NCBI RefSeq assembly: GCF_000264995.1 | Contig: NW_006767435.1 | Coordinates: 2,103,756-2,167,755, forward strand | Direction: 5' to 3' | Source of the DNA: Punctularia strigosozonata HHB-11173 SS5 | Lineage: Eukaryota; Basidiomycota; Agaricomycetes; Corticiales; Punctulariaceae | Length of the DNA: 64,000 bases | In this document: in pieces, positions 19,359 to 32,073 of the stretch | Layout of the letters: the number at the start of each line of letters is the position of its first letter | Numbering within the stretch: position 1 is the first letter of the stretch | Translations under genes and position numbers: made by a program | Notes under the pieces: generated by a model | What the model was told of the DNA's origin: nothing | Seen by the model: the letters and a program-made list of their open reading frames with translations, nothing else | Databases searched by the model: none

Positions 19359-22132
19359 TCACACTGCTACTGGAGCACCATCAATATCGTCATCCATAGG
19401 TTCGCCATCCACGTCATCGATCGGTTCGCCGTCCATATCATCAATCGGCTCTCCGTCTATATCATCAATGGGTTCGCCATCGACGTCGTCCATAGGTTGC
19501 CCCTCGACATCACTTCCTTCGTCCATGGGCTCGCCATCGAAATCAGCATCTTCAACGGTGCGTGCAGCGATATCTGGAATGGCTGTCTCAACCGTCGCAG
19601 GCTTGAACGAGCTTGACTTGAACTTGTTGTTCTGAGCCACCGGCGTGCTTTCTTCTTGAATACTTTCTACTGGCTTCGCACGAGGCTCTTGTTCCCGAAC
19701 AACTTCACCCTCTAGCCGCTCTCGTAGCTCCCTAGTGAACTCGGGTGGGAAGACAATCCAGTCATCCCAGATATCAATAATTGCAGTGATCTGGGCCTTG
19801 AAAGTTTCTGCCGTAATTCGACCAGGAAAGGAATGGTAGATGGTTGAAAGGTGGTCAAAAACCAATCCAAGACGGGATTGGAACTCGTTGCGGAACTTCC
19901 ATGCACCAGTTAGCGGTACAGCGGAGTTGTGGAGAATGTCGCATATGAGGTGCAGTCGGGATACTTTGCGCGGGACAGGGGTGCCATCGACCAGAAGCGA
20001 AGAAACGATTATATCGGCGACCTGCACAGATAGGTTATGAACATCGCGAGGTGATATCGAAGAATGCTGAGCCTACCTCCGACGCTGCCTCCGCGTGTTC
20101 AAGGCTAAATGCCATACACCGCGCGAGTTCGCCACGTTTTCCAGAGATAGCTCGGAGCATAGCTTCGAAGCGCCGTCGCGCGAGTTTTCCTAAGGCGTTC
20201 TTCCTACCATGCTCGCGCTCAGACTCTTCCCCAGAGTCAGTCGAATAAACAGAATTGTAGCCCTATGTTCGATTATCGCCGATGAGCGGAAATTCCAGAA
20301 GCCATTATGAATTGCATACATCGTCGTCGAACTCGGGCTGTAAGGTCGTCCCATCTTGCACTAATGTCTTGTAGTACCGATGCTTTCTATGCTGTCATCC
20401 GGAAACAGCATGCAGGAACATCAGCAACTTCCTTAACGCGGGGGAATGGACAACTCACGCTTCGCTTTGTCAAGAACGAGTAACGAGGGTTATTCTTCTC
20501 CCTCTCAACAAGACTTTGTTCATACTTCCCATCTTCGCCGTGGCCCTTGACTTCTGCGGCAACCGTCCGGATGAAGGTGTCCGTCACGTCATCACCATCT
20601 TTCACAGGGGACCTGCTACGACTCCTCCGAGCACGGGGAGAACGGCTGCGACCCTTTCCGTATCGCGAACGGCTGTAGGAACGCCGGCGATAGTCGCGGG
20701 ACCGGGATCGCCGAGTAGAGCGCTGACGTTCGCGCGAGTCGGACCGAGATCGCGATCGCGAGTACGAGAGTCTACGAGGTCGAGCCGGCGAGTGTGAGCG
20801 GGACCGACTGCGTGATGTCGACGCCCCCTTTCCGCCATAAACTGTAGGGAGAATCGACCACTAAATGATTGTGATCTCCGCGAGGTGTAACTGTAAGCTT
20901 ACCATACTGCGCCCTGGGCGCAACCGGGACGGCCTTACTCCAGCCCACGCGAAGGATAGAACCACCCCAGTCGAAGCCATCGAGTTCTCTTAGAGCGGCC
21001 TCGGCGTCACGACGCTTCATGAAAGACACGAAGCCGCTAAGCCCGGCATTCTTTGAGCGCCGGGAGTTCGTCATATCAGCACCGGGGCCAACTGTAGCGT
21101 CGCCACGAGGCCACATGATTTTAACCTGTTGACAGTCAGTGGCTTGTACCCTCCATTAAGGTCGTCATTTTAACGCACCGAACCTACGGGCCCACAGCGA
21201 GCAAAGAAGAAGCCTAGACTCTGCTCGTTCACATGCGGGGGCAGGTTGGCCACGAACACGTTGGTTGTCTGGATAATACCCGTTAATATTTACGGGATTG
21301 AGTTCGGAATGTGCTCTTTACCTCAGGATCGCCGCGATCCTTGCTGCCACTTTGGCCGTCGTAAGCTGAGCTTATGGTCAGCAGTATACCTCGCAGTTGA
21401 CAACTTGACAAACCCGCTAGTGCAGTAACGGATCGTCCGTGAGCTATGGCGAGAGCAGGTGCGTTAGGTGAGACTCCGGGGTGATGGGCATCACACATAC
21501 CATTACGCGAGTATCGAGCTTCTCTGTCGGCCTGATCCCTAGATAGACTGTCAGCTTCTAGCACGCATAGCTAAGGTTGCTTCCACCTTCTGATTTCCTC
21601 CAGGAATGCATCCATGGCTCTCTTGCCCTTTGGTTTCGGAGCGGCAGGTGGCGGAGACTTCGCACATATCAGTGTTTGCCTTTGAGTAGACCAATGTACT
21701 CACAGCGTCATCCTTCTCGAAAGCCCGCATCATACCCGACGACCCTCCCGTCTTCGCCTTGGGTGCAACGGCATATGTTTCGACGGCGCTTGCACCACCA
21801 GCTTTCACGAAAGCCGATCCTGGCCGTCCTTTCCGACCGGTGTCCTCGCCCTCGAACGCGTCGAGAAAGTCTGCGTAAGCCTTCGCGGCATTCTCTTCCT
21901 CTTCCCTGCGCTTAGCTTCCGCGGCCTCCTTCTCCCTTTCGCGTCTGGACTTGCGGACGGTACCTTGAGCGTATTGATTGAGTTTCTGTTCGTCCACGGC
22001 CTTTTGCTGTGAATATGTGCATAGTTAAGTGGGATTGACGTTGGGAGGAGAAGTCCATGTGCATCGCACTGGAAAGGACGAATCGTCGTCGTCGTCAAAG
22101 AAGGCAGCAAGACGTGATTTGGTCTTGTCCAT
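19359..22132 (-). CDS. U2 snRNP-associated SR140-like splicing factor (RRM, SURP, CID)
   Basis: A nuclear pre-mRNA splicing factor linked to U2 snRNP. The start MDKTKSRLAAFFDDDDDSSF (22132) precedes a charged region with VRKSRREREKEAAEAKRREE and FLDAFEGEDTGRKGRPGSAF. An RRM follows: TTNVFVANLPPHV, LGFFFARCGPVGSVKIMWPR, LSGFVSFMKRRDAEAALREL and SILRVGWSKAVPV. Then come an RS-rich segment, the SURP module (DTFIRTVAAEVKGHG, YEQSLVEREKNNPRYSFL) and HRYYKTLVQDG. The C-terminal CID-like domain contains RAISGKRGELARCMAFSLEH, VSRLHLICDILHNS and WKFRNEFQSRLG. This domain order is that of SR140/U2SURP. The last 60 residues are an acidic tandem repeat of DGEPIDD units. Multiple introns are implied. The start fits the family. 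Confidence 0.9.
19399..19494. repeat. 24-bp tandem repeat coding for DGEP(I/M)DDx units
   Basis: Four adjacent 24-base units (19399, 19423, 19447, 19471) in the last exon of the SR140-like gene, each beginning ggttcgcc or a close variant on the plus strand. Degenerate units continue on both sides. In protein they give eight-residue acidic units of the form DGEPIDDI. Third-position differences between units show the repeat is not recent. Confidence 0.8.
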
Positions 22133-23627
22133 GTTGTTATGCTAGTAACTGCAGAAGTCCATGCACAAGGGTACCCTGAGCTCAGTGGAGTCCGGGTTGA
22201 TAGCTATTCTTCGGGGTGCGAGCGACTGCCGGCCTCAAAGAGGCTGTATCACATGCACGTCAGTTCCGTGACTGTTCAAGGTCATGGAGACAGCATCGGC
22301 CGCCAAGTCGTTCTACAAGTTCCTCTTACACCCTGACTCCATTGCCTTACAAACACATTCTATGATGTGGTGAATATTCTACACTTCATTCACTGCCGTG
22401 TGACTATAACATTGGTCCTGCTGCTCTGATTCTGTTGTCCGTGGGGTGCGGTCCCGAGTAACGCCTAATAGCAGCGTTGTAATCGGTGCGTGTATTTGCA
22501 GTCTCTTTCAAGTATTACCTTACGATATGATACAATTACACTTAGCAGTACCTAGCTGAGTCAACCCGCTGTTGCTCCGACCCGGCGGTGGAGGCGCGAT
22601 AAACCATTATCGACTAATCCACGAACATGTGGACATGGAGGATGAGCTCTTGCTGCCGGTACCGAATGCTCCCCAAGCATACCGCACTGCCTCCCTCATG
22701 GACCAAACAGATCGTAGGCTCCTTGCCCTGCACTACAGCTTGCGGCGACGACGGTGATACGTCGATCCCTATCTGGAATGACAGCATGCTCGTCGGCAAC
22801 TAGTGCGCATCGACCGTCAGGATGGTCCGGCCCGCTCTGTAGTCTGCGACCGCTGCGGAGCTAACTGACTGGAGTTACCGCTGTTTCATCTTGCCGTGAT
22901 CTACGCTATTGACTTCACGCCGACGTGGTCCTGCTCACGCCCATTCTGTCAGTTGGCTACCACGACAGCCCAGTTGCCATAGGGTCATACCGCTTGCAAA
23001 TTGCTGTAACGATGTCAATCTCGATTACCACAATCTCCACTCAAGTATATTGAACCACACCGAATTCACGTAGTCAAAACACGCCGTTTTGCACTAGTAA
23101 ACCCCTCGGACTTAACGCACACAAACCAACGCCAATAAAGCTCTTACGCAGAGAAACCTAACTCCGCGCGGCCACCAAACATGCGTGTCCGGAGAACCGG
23201 AACCATCGACGGGACCGTTCAGGTACGCTCTGACGGTGCTGGTAGCTGCAGCGTCTGACGACTTGCCTATCAGGAGCGACCTTGAGTGATGATCGCGCAA
23301 AATACGCGCGAAATCATCTTTGACAGCAAAGAAAGATCGTTCGAGAGGCACTTGATATCATCGTTCTAGGGCATTCTTCAGGGACGCCGGCGACCCCACC
23401 AACTCAAAGAGCAGTTCAGCATGTTCCGTTAGTGTCGTAGATCCAATCTGTTTATTCGCGACATGCCCTCATGCCCTCATGATCGTTCACGTCACGGAGG
23501 TCGCTGATGAGCAGGCGGAGCAATGATGACACCGTCAACGCAAACCCGCTTTTCCGTGCGCATCCTTTGCGGCGATTCTGCTTGCTGGACCAAACCGTAC
23601 CAATTTGGAACCCGTTCGACCGGGGCG
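22133..23627. other. 1.5-kb gene-free interval
   Basis: The longest stretch without a gene in the right part of the window. Open frames are short (60-80 codons), overlap on both strands and show no domain or signal peptide. There are no evident terminal repeats. It holds the upstream regions of the divergent SR140 and hydrolase genes and perhaps an unrecognised non-coding transcript or decayed element. Confidence 0.45.
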
Positions 23628-23636
23628 CATAAAAAG
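23628..23636 (+). promoter_or_regulatory. TATA-like element of the secreted hydrolase gene
   Basis: CATAAAAAG lies about 115 bases before the ATG at 23751, a plausible core promoter for this secreted enzyme. Motif and distance are the only evidence. Confidence 0.3.
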
Positions 23637-23750
23637 GATCGTATCTGTCTCAGATCGCACCAGTCGTCGAAAGAGATCATCTCGGTGAGCTACTCGCTTT
23701 CCTGTCGTCTCCAGCCACTGAACATTGTCTCCAAGGCGTTGTTTTCAGCT

Positions 23751-24948
23751 ATGTTCATCCCACCGTTCACCATCTTGTTCGTGACGCTGCTATCGGCAGC
23801 ATGGGCCAAGCACTGCACCAACTTTGTGCTACCTGTCGACATTTCGGCACGCAACGGCGTGTTCGGTGGACAGAAGAAGATCGAAGACAACTTCGATGCG
23901 ACCAAATTCGCGCAGAACTTCACGGTCATAGGCCATAACTATACGAATGACATCCTTACCGGCTATGCGACAGTCCGGGGTAGGTTTAACATCTCCGCTG
24001 AATTTTGCGTACCTACTTCGTCCGTTCAGCGGAAGAAGACGGTCCAGTTTCTCATTCATGGTCTGAGCTTTGACAAAAGGTATGTCCTTTCCTCTCTGCA
24101 TGTATCTATGGATCGCTGACCACTGTGGCAGATATTGGGATTGGCCAATCGATCCCAGGAAATACTCCTACGTGGACGTTGCGACCGACGTGTTCGGTTA
24201 TAGCACGTTCTCTGTAGATCGCCTGTGTGCAGGCCAATCAACTCTCGCTGATCCTTATAGTGTTTGCCAAGCGCAAGCTGAAATGGCAGCGGTCGACGTC
24301 CTCACCACGATGCTTCGCAAAGGAGCTGTCCAAGGAGTCGACGCCTCCCACTCAATCGTACACATAGGGCATTCCTATGGTTCAGTCATCGCGTACCTCC
24401 TGGCTGCACAGTCACCGAACAACACGAACGGCATCGTCCTTACCGGATACAGTCAAAATGCCACAGGATTCGCCGCCACCGTTGCCGGCTTCAGCGTCCG
24501 CACCGGCCGCTCGAACCTCCCCAAGGAATTCGGGAACCTCGACCCAGGCTACATCATCTATAACGACATCTTCAACGAGCAGTACATATTCATGTACCCT
24601 CCTTTTGTCACTCGGGAGAACGAAGAATTCGTCGAGAAGATCAAGCTACCCTTTGCTTTCGGAGAAATCGTCACCACAGGCAGTACCATCGCGCCTGCTG
24701 ATAAATACAATGGTCCAGCACTCGTCCTTACGGGGAGACAGGACGCTATTTTCTGCGGCGGCGACTGTTTTGTTACCGGAGACCCGAGTGTACCGAGCAT
24801 TCCTGCGACGGTCCGGCGGAACCTGCCTCATGCCAGTCCTTTTGAGGTGATCATCCAACCGAATACCGGTCACCTCATCAACATGCACTTCAATGCAACC
24901 GGGGCCTATAACGCCATCAATCGGTTCCTGGAAAGTAATCACCTGTAG
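23751..24948 (+). CDS. Secreted alpha/beta hydrolase
   Basis: Two exons joined by one intron (24081-24131, GTATGT...GGCAG) that splices LSFDK-RYWDWPID in frame. The first about 19 residues, MFIPPFTILFVTLLSAAWA, are a signal peptide. The hydrolase fold is shown by VQFLIHGLSFDKRYWDWP (oxyanion region), the nucleophile elbow IVHIGHSYGSVIAYL with Ser in G-H-S-Y-G, GPALVLTGRQDAIFCGGDC before the acid residue, and a final His in QPNTGHLINMHFNATG. Several N-x-S/T sites suggest glycosylation. Similar proteins in basidiomycetes are annotated only as alpha/beta hydrolases; the substrate is unknown. About 380 residues, a normal length, with no breaks. Confidence 0.9.
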
Positions 24949-25208
24949 GCCTGGTTCCGGCAGAATTTCTCAAACTCTCTTATCGAACTTCATGATGGTC
25001 ATGCACACTACCGCAGAGGGTTTGAAGGTACCGGGACTGGGTTGAGCGGGTAGTAAATTTTCTGCTACTCTTTCTAGTTCCTCGTTGGCATTCATGGGCA
25101 ACATCGTTAATTGGCAATCGTACTAATTAATAGGTGGATAGTTTTCGGCTGATGCTCTATCATACAAGTCGCTCGAGTTGGCCATCCGTCCATACACAAG
25201 AATGCGCA

Positions 25209-27298
25209 CTAAAACTCGTCTCTTAACCCGCCCTCCTTTCCTGACGTCGCGAATATCCTCGCAATCGCCCGGGATACGATACTGATACAGCCCAGTACAC
25301 CATCCGTGCACGTCTTCGCCAACTGCGTCAGCCGCTCCTTCACCGTCGACGGCAGCGGCAACTCGCCGTCCGTCACCGCCGTCAACAGCGGCTTGAGCGA
25401 CAGATGCGGGTTCGGCAAGTTAGGCGTCATATTTGGATGTGCCTTCGTCGCGGCTTCTGCTTGCTGGAGGAGCTTGGATGACTCGGTCTCATCGGCATCG
25501 GCCCACATCCGGCGGAACTCGCCGTACGCGTGGAGGGATTCGCTAAACCGATGGAGCGTGTTTATGAGCGCCACGACTTCGGAGCGCTGTAGTAGGTTCG
25601 GGTTCGACTTCGGGCTGGGTCAACTACGTTTAGCACGGTCTCCGTAAGGAACAACACGCAAACATCTACTCACTCCAGCGTCTTCTCATCGAGTTCGAAG
25701 AGAATTTTCAGCGCGGTGGCGATACCTGAGGTTTGAACCTTGCCCCATAATCTGCATTTGTCGCAGCCAACACAATCCATGATTCGCGTCACGTTCCGGA
25801 AATGTGCCTTGAACTCCTCCTTGAGGACCTACACAAAGGGTCAGACAGTGGAAAGGAAAACAAGAGGGATCGAGGGTTCTCACGTTCGCGTTTTCACCAC
25901 GGAAGAGCACCGACTCGTCGAACCCTCCGGCGGTCTTCGCAATTGATAGCACCTGGCGAACTTGATCCAGAGTCTCTTGGTCATCCTCGTGCGTGCCCGT
26001 GGAACAGTAATCGTAGGCAGAGAGGTATGGCTCTATCCGGTTGACGGCGCGGAGAAGCAGTACGGTATTCAAGTATATGTACTGAAGCCGCTCGGGATGG
26101 GATGCGACACGCTTCACGAAACATTCCAGGTTTGGCCCCTAATAAGGCTCGATGAGCTTGTTGGACAACAGAAAATGGCGTGGATGCTACGTACCCACTG
26201 GCCAGTGGTCTGATTGAAGTCTTCCCAACATACGTGGGTGGAGATTGACGCGTGAAGACCTGATAAATGTGAATACACCCATACAGGGCAGTAACACAGG
26301 CTGATACCCACCAGAAATGATTTTGTAATATATCCTTTTCTCAAGACATTCCGGTTCTGGGTCCGGTGAATCTTCATCTTTGAAGGGGTTCGCCATCGAC
26401 TCTGGCAAAGACACTGGCGCCGGGGATCGACCGCCTGCCTTCAGGAGCGTAAGTTCAGCTTCGGATATGCCAAAACAGTTCTCCTCGTATATCGACTTCC
26501 AGACGCGATGGGCCGACGGGCCGGTGTATCCGGTGAACCGCTCCGGATTGAGTGAGAGGTCGATGTAGTCACCTTCGGTCAAGTCGTCGAGGAAACAGAA
26601 GTCGGAGTCTCGATAGTAACATCCCGGAAGCGCAACACGCTGTATAGCAGACGTAAGGCTGATGGTGATCTGTAGCAACGAACACACTGGACGAACCTCA
26701 TGCTCTGGTGGCATCTCAATCGCGGATAGAGAGGCTGCTCTCCATTTCTCCGGTATTTCGCTCTAGTTGGGCGTACTGAAAATCAACGTGACCAGGATAG
26801 TCGACTACGCCACGTACCTCGTCTACTGTTGTAACGCCACATTGACGGTTCATGCATAAAGCATTCTCTTGCCAGAAGGGACATTCGCGGTATAAGTCTA
26901 CCTAGGCATGAGGATTGGTGAGCCAAATACGGCTTGGTAATCTAGCAGGACATACCCGGAAGTATTTGAAGAAAGGTCTTGTGACCAGATCGTGGAGGAG
27001 CGAGTACAGGTCGTCGTTGACGCTCTCCACCGTCTCGTAGTCACAGGTCGTGGTTTCTATGGGCCCTGTAGGCTGCAAAGCCGTGAATTTCGGACGGCTT
27101 CGCTAACGGACCAGTGAAAGCAGCACTCACCACCCGCCGACAATCGGCGTCCCTAGCAGGTTGATGTTCCAACACCGTCTGTATCTGATCCTTCCGGACC
27201 AGCGTCTCCGACAAGAAGGAACCCTCCGCATCCGATGCCAATACATCGGAAGTCGCGAGTGCAAGCGCCAGGACCGTGAGAGCACGCGGTAACATCAT
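25209..27298 (-). CDS. ERO1: Endoplasmic reticulum oxidoreductin Ero1
   Basis: FAD-dependent thiol oxidase that re-oxidises protein disulfide isomerase in the [22 protein letters not shown] (start 27298) is a signal peptide. Family landmarks follow: [71 protein letters not shown] and [19 protein letters not shown]. Further on are [40 protein letters not shown] and the active-site [14 protein letters not shown], with the CxxCxxC trio, ahead of [18 protein letters not shown]. The C-terminal part ([12 protein letters not shown] to GGLRDEF) has no clear ER-retention signal. About eight introns. The gene is followed on the same strand by the SNAPC3-like gene upstream of it; no functional link is evident. 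Confidence 0.93.
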
Positions 27299-27773
27299 AG
27301 GTTGTTCCCCGTCGGGCTCGCGCTCCAAATTACTGATTCAAAAAATGCTGGAGGTATACGTCGTGAAGGAAGGGACTCCTGCGGACGGCGGATGTGTGCG
27401 TTATAAGCAGACGGATTCGACACTGAGAGTGGAACGGAATGACCGAGAACGTGACGCGCGCGTACGTGGCTCCTTTCGCATCAGGCCCAACCTCGTTCTC
27501 ATCTGGCCCTCGCCGGAGCCCTTCTGGGTATTGATATCCTGTGCACGTATTACACGTCTGTTTCCGCGTACATCCGATCAGTGATATCCTCTGCTGGTTA
27601 TTCTCATGCATGCATATGGCCGCCGTCGCCAATCATCAAGCACGAGCGGCTGAGCCCTTCATCAATGCAGACGTGGATCATACCCGAGTTCGGGCCTGTA
27701 CGTCGAAATCAGTAGCTCGCGACGAAGCTCGATGGCATGCGTCCTATACATGCAATGCTTGGATAGTGTTCGG
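27299..27773. other. Promoter region of the ERO1 gene
   Basis: 475 bases between the ERO1 start and the stop of the next minus-strand gene. No gene is recognised. I did not find an unambiguous unfolded-protein-response element by eye. Confidence 0.4.
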
Positions 27774-29298
27774 TCACCAGCCCTTCCTCCACTTCGTCAG
27801 AGGAGCTACTACTACTTGCTCTTCTTCATCCTCGTCTACGGGAGGCCCGATACGACTCCAACACGGTTCACATATGACGCACGGCGATTCTCCGAGTCGC
27901 ATGTCGCCCGTGATAGAGACGGCAGCAGGAATCTTGCCGCAGACGCGACACATATCAAGCATCAAGGGGGTGATCTGCAAGGTGAGGGGAAACGACGTTG
28001 TAGGAGGATCGGAACGGTGCAACATCCTACGACGGATCCGATACGCGTGATAAATATTGCATTCGTTCCACGAGTAAATGACCCATACCTTATCTCGTCG
28101 ACTATCACGAAGTGCTCGCAATTGCCCTGATGGAGAAGCCAATACGGTTCGTTAACCTTTAGGGTCAATGCATCCAGCCGCGTGAGACGGGTGCTCGTCG
28201 CCTTCTGTAAGGTGGCCCGCCTTGTATCGGCAGTGGAGTGCATATGCGAAAGTAGCATGCTGAATAGGGTAGTGAGAAGTTAGACGTATGCGCCAACTAC
28301 AGCGAATCAGACGCACTCGGCATAACTTGGAGCGCCATCGTCCCCATGTACGCGATCTTCAATGACAAACAGATGCTGTTCTTCATCCTCGATGCCTCCA
28401 CTTGCGTCATTGTGCTGCCTATATCCGACGGGATGTCCTCCTTCGTCTACCACTTCTTCCGGAAGTTCCCTGGATGGACACGGAATGCTTCGGAAGAGGT
28501 CGTACAAGGTCTGAGAAGAATGCACGGCATGCTGCGACGTGCGGCGCGTACACGAGCGAACATACGGCAAGGGGGTGTGAACTGAGAAGACAAGGAGCGC
28601 AAGAGATTCCGAAGCCAGTGTCGCTGAAGTCGATTGCGTGTGATCCCCTGCTGAACCTAAATATTTCTATGGGGGTCATGAGCGACGCACGGGAGAACAG
28701 TACGCCGAACATACTATTTCCGAAAGAGCATTCCGATCGGACAGTTTACCATGACGAGTGAACAGGGCAGCATCAACGGTCGTGCTGCGTGATTGTCAGT
28801 GCCTTGGTTCGGAACAAGACGGATACATACACTCACATCCAGGCTTTGAGTTTCACAGAGTCCAGCTCCTTCCTGAGTTTGATCACTTCCGGCTCGTCCA
28901 ACTCTGGATCTGAAAGCACAGGTCGCGCTCGACTGGACTTGCTCTTCCCCGCCGATACATCCGCCGCCTGGTAGACAGCTGCAATCGATGCGCGGTGCGT
29001 CTTGAGGATATGCCCATACAGACGAGGTGACGAGATGGTAGCGTTGAGGTTCGACTGGAGCGCTGTTAAACTGAGCTACGCGGGAAGGCATTAGGAACCA
29101 TTGCAGATCTCTCGGAACTGGCACGGGGACGTACTCGCACTCTACCTCGACCGACGCGCGCGTTTCTGCTGGGAGCGCGTCCCACGTCCGCCGAATTTCC
29201 GTTGAAGCGGACGAGATCCGTGCGTGTGCCTCAACATCGGCGATGAACCGAGCAACATCAACGGACTCCGAAGCTGGGCCAAATTGCGACTCGTCCAT
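27774..29298 (-). CDS. SNAPC3-like snRNA-activating protein complex subunit
   Basis: A probable fungal homologue of SNAPC3 (SNAP50), which binds the proximal element of snRNA promoters. The N-terminal part is MDESQFGPASESVDVARFIA (start 29298) with VEVECEYVPVPVPRD. A middle region has SQTLYDLFRSIPCPSRELPE, then HLFVIEDRVHGDDGAPSYAE. The C-terminal core has LDALTLKVNEPYWLLHQGNC followed by EHFVIVDEIR, where NEPYxxLHQGNCEH is the family signature. Last comes a zinc-finger region, MCRVCGKIPAAV and SPCVICEPCW, matching the CxxC pairs of SNAPC3. Four or five introns are implied. The start is uncertain, since coding-like sequence extends upstream to about 29470 without an ATG in that frame. Confidence 0.8.
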
Positions 29299-29781
29299 CT
29301 CCGCAACAAGGTCGACTTGGAATGTAGACGCTTGTGGACGTATGGGCGATCCGCGAATATCCTGGCTCGCAAGTGACAAAGGTGAAGCAATCGTGTGAAC
29401 TTTCACTCGGGGGTAACCTCCACTATTATGAAGTTTTGTAGGATTTTGATGCAGAAACGAGCATGAGAGCACAGAAATGCAACTGCTGTTTCATATCCGG
29501 TTGATGCATAGTCACCGTGGTACTTGTACGGTCAGCAGGATGGATCACCTATCGAAAATGCATGATGAAGGATAGCGAGGAGGTTCAAGTTCATTCAGCC
29601 GATCAGACACCATTGCATAACACACTCCGTTCGATCTCAGATGTGCGTACATGAAGGCCTCGTCGCTTACGGAGGCAAAGTCCACTGGTGATCAGGATGC
29701 ACAACTCCCTCAAGTAATCCAAATGTCCAGCGTGAGTTATGAAGCGTGCGCGTAATACCCTCCCTGCCGTCGTTGTGCGCT
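29299..29781. other. Region between SNAPC3-like and first GH76 gene
   Basis: The first about 170 bases may contain a short 5' exon or 5' UTR of the SNAPC3-like gene. The rest shows nothing recognisable and includes the 3' end region of the GH76 gene. Confidence 0.4.
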
Positions 29782-31287
29782 TCAGCACGTCCCGTACTGG
29801 GGTCATTTCATCAGTACCGTAGGCTTTCTGGATCAATCAGATACATACCTTGGCTGCAGATAGTAAAGCTTCTAATCCGCTGGCGCTCGCCACTGGCCCG
29901 AAGAGTGAGCCACCCTCATCGGCCGTATACCTGATAGCGTCGATGAAACCAAACAATCCAACGAGTGAAATGCGCCTTACCAGAGACTTCCAATATCGTT
30001 GTCGCTGGTTAGTGCGTTGGTCTCGATGGCGGATGCTTGGGCCGCGAGGAAAGAGCTGTACTTTGCAGTACGCGAGGCATCATTGACCGCGTCGAGATAG
30101 AACTGAACATGCTTCATCCAAATACCCTTGAACAGTTGCCCATCTCCTCCGCAGCTGGACGAGGTCGGACTGTCACAGGCCTCTTTCAGCACACCGTTCT
30201 CGGTCAGTTTGGAAATGGTGGCGTCAAGAGTGAGTTCTGCTTGAGAGAACAGAGTGGAGTTGCCGGTTATGGCGCCGAGGTAGCCCAGGCCTGACGCGAT
30301 CACTCCCTACCGGAACAACGATGAGCAGAGTCAATCCACAAAGCATGCGGAAGTCTATACCTGATTATACGTCCAAGTCGTTTCGCCGTTATTCTGGCAA
30401 GTGTCCGCGTCCAACCCATCGTTCCATAGGCCGTCAGAGTTCCTGATACCAGATTGTTCCACTGAGCAGGGTGTTAGCATGAGCATAAGGCCAGGATACG
30501 TGCACTTACACCAAGCCCAGATCTTTTGGGCATTATCGAGGAAGGTTTGGTCTCCGGTGCGCCGATAGCCTTGCGCCGACGTCGTCAAGAAGAGCTCGTT
30601 CGTGATCGCGTTCTTATAGTTTCCACCATTGGTCCACGGAACTCCGCCACCGCAAAGCGATGTGTCATACTGAGCAGCGACGTATTGGTATACGGACAGC
30701 GCCGCGTTCTTGTAGGCGGTGGAATCCTCGCCATGCGCATCCTTGTAGTCCGCGGTCTTCCAGTAGCCCAAGATGGCCCACTGCGCGTCGTCATTGAAGC
30801 CGCTGAAGAACGAGTTCCAATCTTGGCTCAGCGTGTTTGCCTGGATACCCATGCGAGTTTGGTCTGCAACACCATCGAACTCCGTCGAGCCTGCGGCAAG
30901 CATGTAGTTGCCGAAGTCCTCAACTGTGTTCTGAATCCAGCGTAGACAGGTGCCTCAGTAACCTCCCGAGACGTCATCGTGTATGGAACTCACGTAGTCC
31001 GTCCAGCCTCCGCCACTCCCTGCAGCATGAGTCAGGAAAATGGATCGCATCGCGTATGAGATGCCGCTCACATCCGGGGCCTGATGATGTGTTGAAGTAG
31101 TGCGACTGGAGGCGTTCAATGACAGCCTGATACGAAACAATCAGAACAACAACATTGGTTATTTCACCTTGACACTCACCGTAGCGACGTTCAAGGTTGC
31201 TTGACATTGCCTCGCATAAGGGCGAGCAGCAACGACAGTCAACGGAAGCAGCAACCAAAGGCGGACATACATGCTGAGTCTCGCCAT
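29782..31287 (-). CDS. Glycoside hydrolase family 76 protein (endo-1,6-alpha-mannanase-like), secreted
   Basis: The start MARLSMYVRLWLLLPLTVVA (31287) is a signal peptide. The mature part has NYMLAAGSTEFDGVADQTRM, FFSGFNDDAQWAILGYWKTA with the adjacent catalytic Asp pair of GH76, SLCGGGVPWTNGGNYKNAIT, NELFLTTSAQGYRRTGDQTF, GLWNDGLDADTC and NNGETTWTYNQGVIASGLGY. It then reads QLFKGIWMKHVQFYLDAVND and DEGGSLFGPVASASGLEALL. A last tiny exon after a GTATGT intron adds only YGTC before the stop at 29782, so this copy has no membrane anchor tail and should be fully secreted. GH76 enzymes cut or transfer alpha-1,6-mannan in the fungal wall. A close paralogue lies just upstream on the same strand. 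Confidence 0.9.
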
Positions 31288-31320
31288 CTCGCTTTCGCAA
31301 GGTCAGAGCTCAAGCTTGAT

Positions 31321-31334
31321 GCTTATATATAAGC
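31321..31334 (-). promoter_or_regulatory. TATA box of the first GH76 gene
   Basis: The palindrome GCTTATATATAAGC lies about 35-45 bases before the ATG at 31287. It reads TATATATAA in the gene's direction and is a strong core-promoter candidate with a short 5' UTR. Confidence 0.45.
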
Positions 31335-32073
31335 ACTGAGAGGAGTAGGAATCATCAAGTGAACGAGAAATGTCGATGCGTTTCCACCGTGACAACGTCA
31401 ACGTTCAAGAGGCCGCAGTGGTACGTATTTGTCTTCAGTACATAGCCATGACAGTGCCGCCGGCGTCAGCGCTGTAGAAGTAGCGATGCAGCTGATCATC
31501 AGCCACAGGGACATGGTGGGGTGAGAGAAAAGTAAGTCGAAGACCTCGAAGGCGATTCGTCTTTCATGCTTGGGGTGCCAGTATCAAACCACAAGGCAGT
31601 ACCTGAGGAAAGGGGTGGAGCCATTAGGACGCGGCGAACGCGCCCATGGCTTCCTGAGCTCGTGGTCACGTAGTTCACGGGAACACATCATGGGAACAGC
31701 AGGAAGGGCAGCAGAACAGCGTTCAGCAGCGGAAGCTCAGCAGCACGGTGAGAAGGCCGTGACGAGAGCAAGTATCACATGATCGCTGTATGAATGTCCG
31801 TTACAGCAAGGCCGGCCGTCGCAAAGGAAGAGATCGCTCTGAAATGATAAGATCCACTGCACCCTTGCGAGGAAAACAACACCTGTATTTCAGCTTCGAA
31901 GCTAAGAAGGGTAAGTCGGAACATATGACGAATTCATGATGCCATCGAGAAATGTGACGAGATGCATACCATATCACCAGGTCATTCGGTTCGGTTGTAA
32001 AAAAAAATCGTGTCATCGTCATCGGGACAGATCACAAGATGCATGGTCGCTCTGCCAGATGTACCACAAATGA
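31335..32073. other. Intergenic region between the two GH76 genes
   Basis: About 740 bases holding the promoter of the downstream GH76 gene and the 3' flank of the upstream one. A plus-strand open frame at 31570-31782 is low-complexity and unsupported. No gene is called. Confidence 0.45.

Noticed and set aside
22133-23740. Several 60-80 codon open frames on both strands
   Set aside because: They overlap each other, have no domain or signal peptide, and the number is what chance gives.
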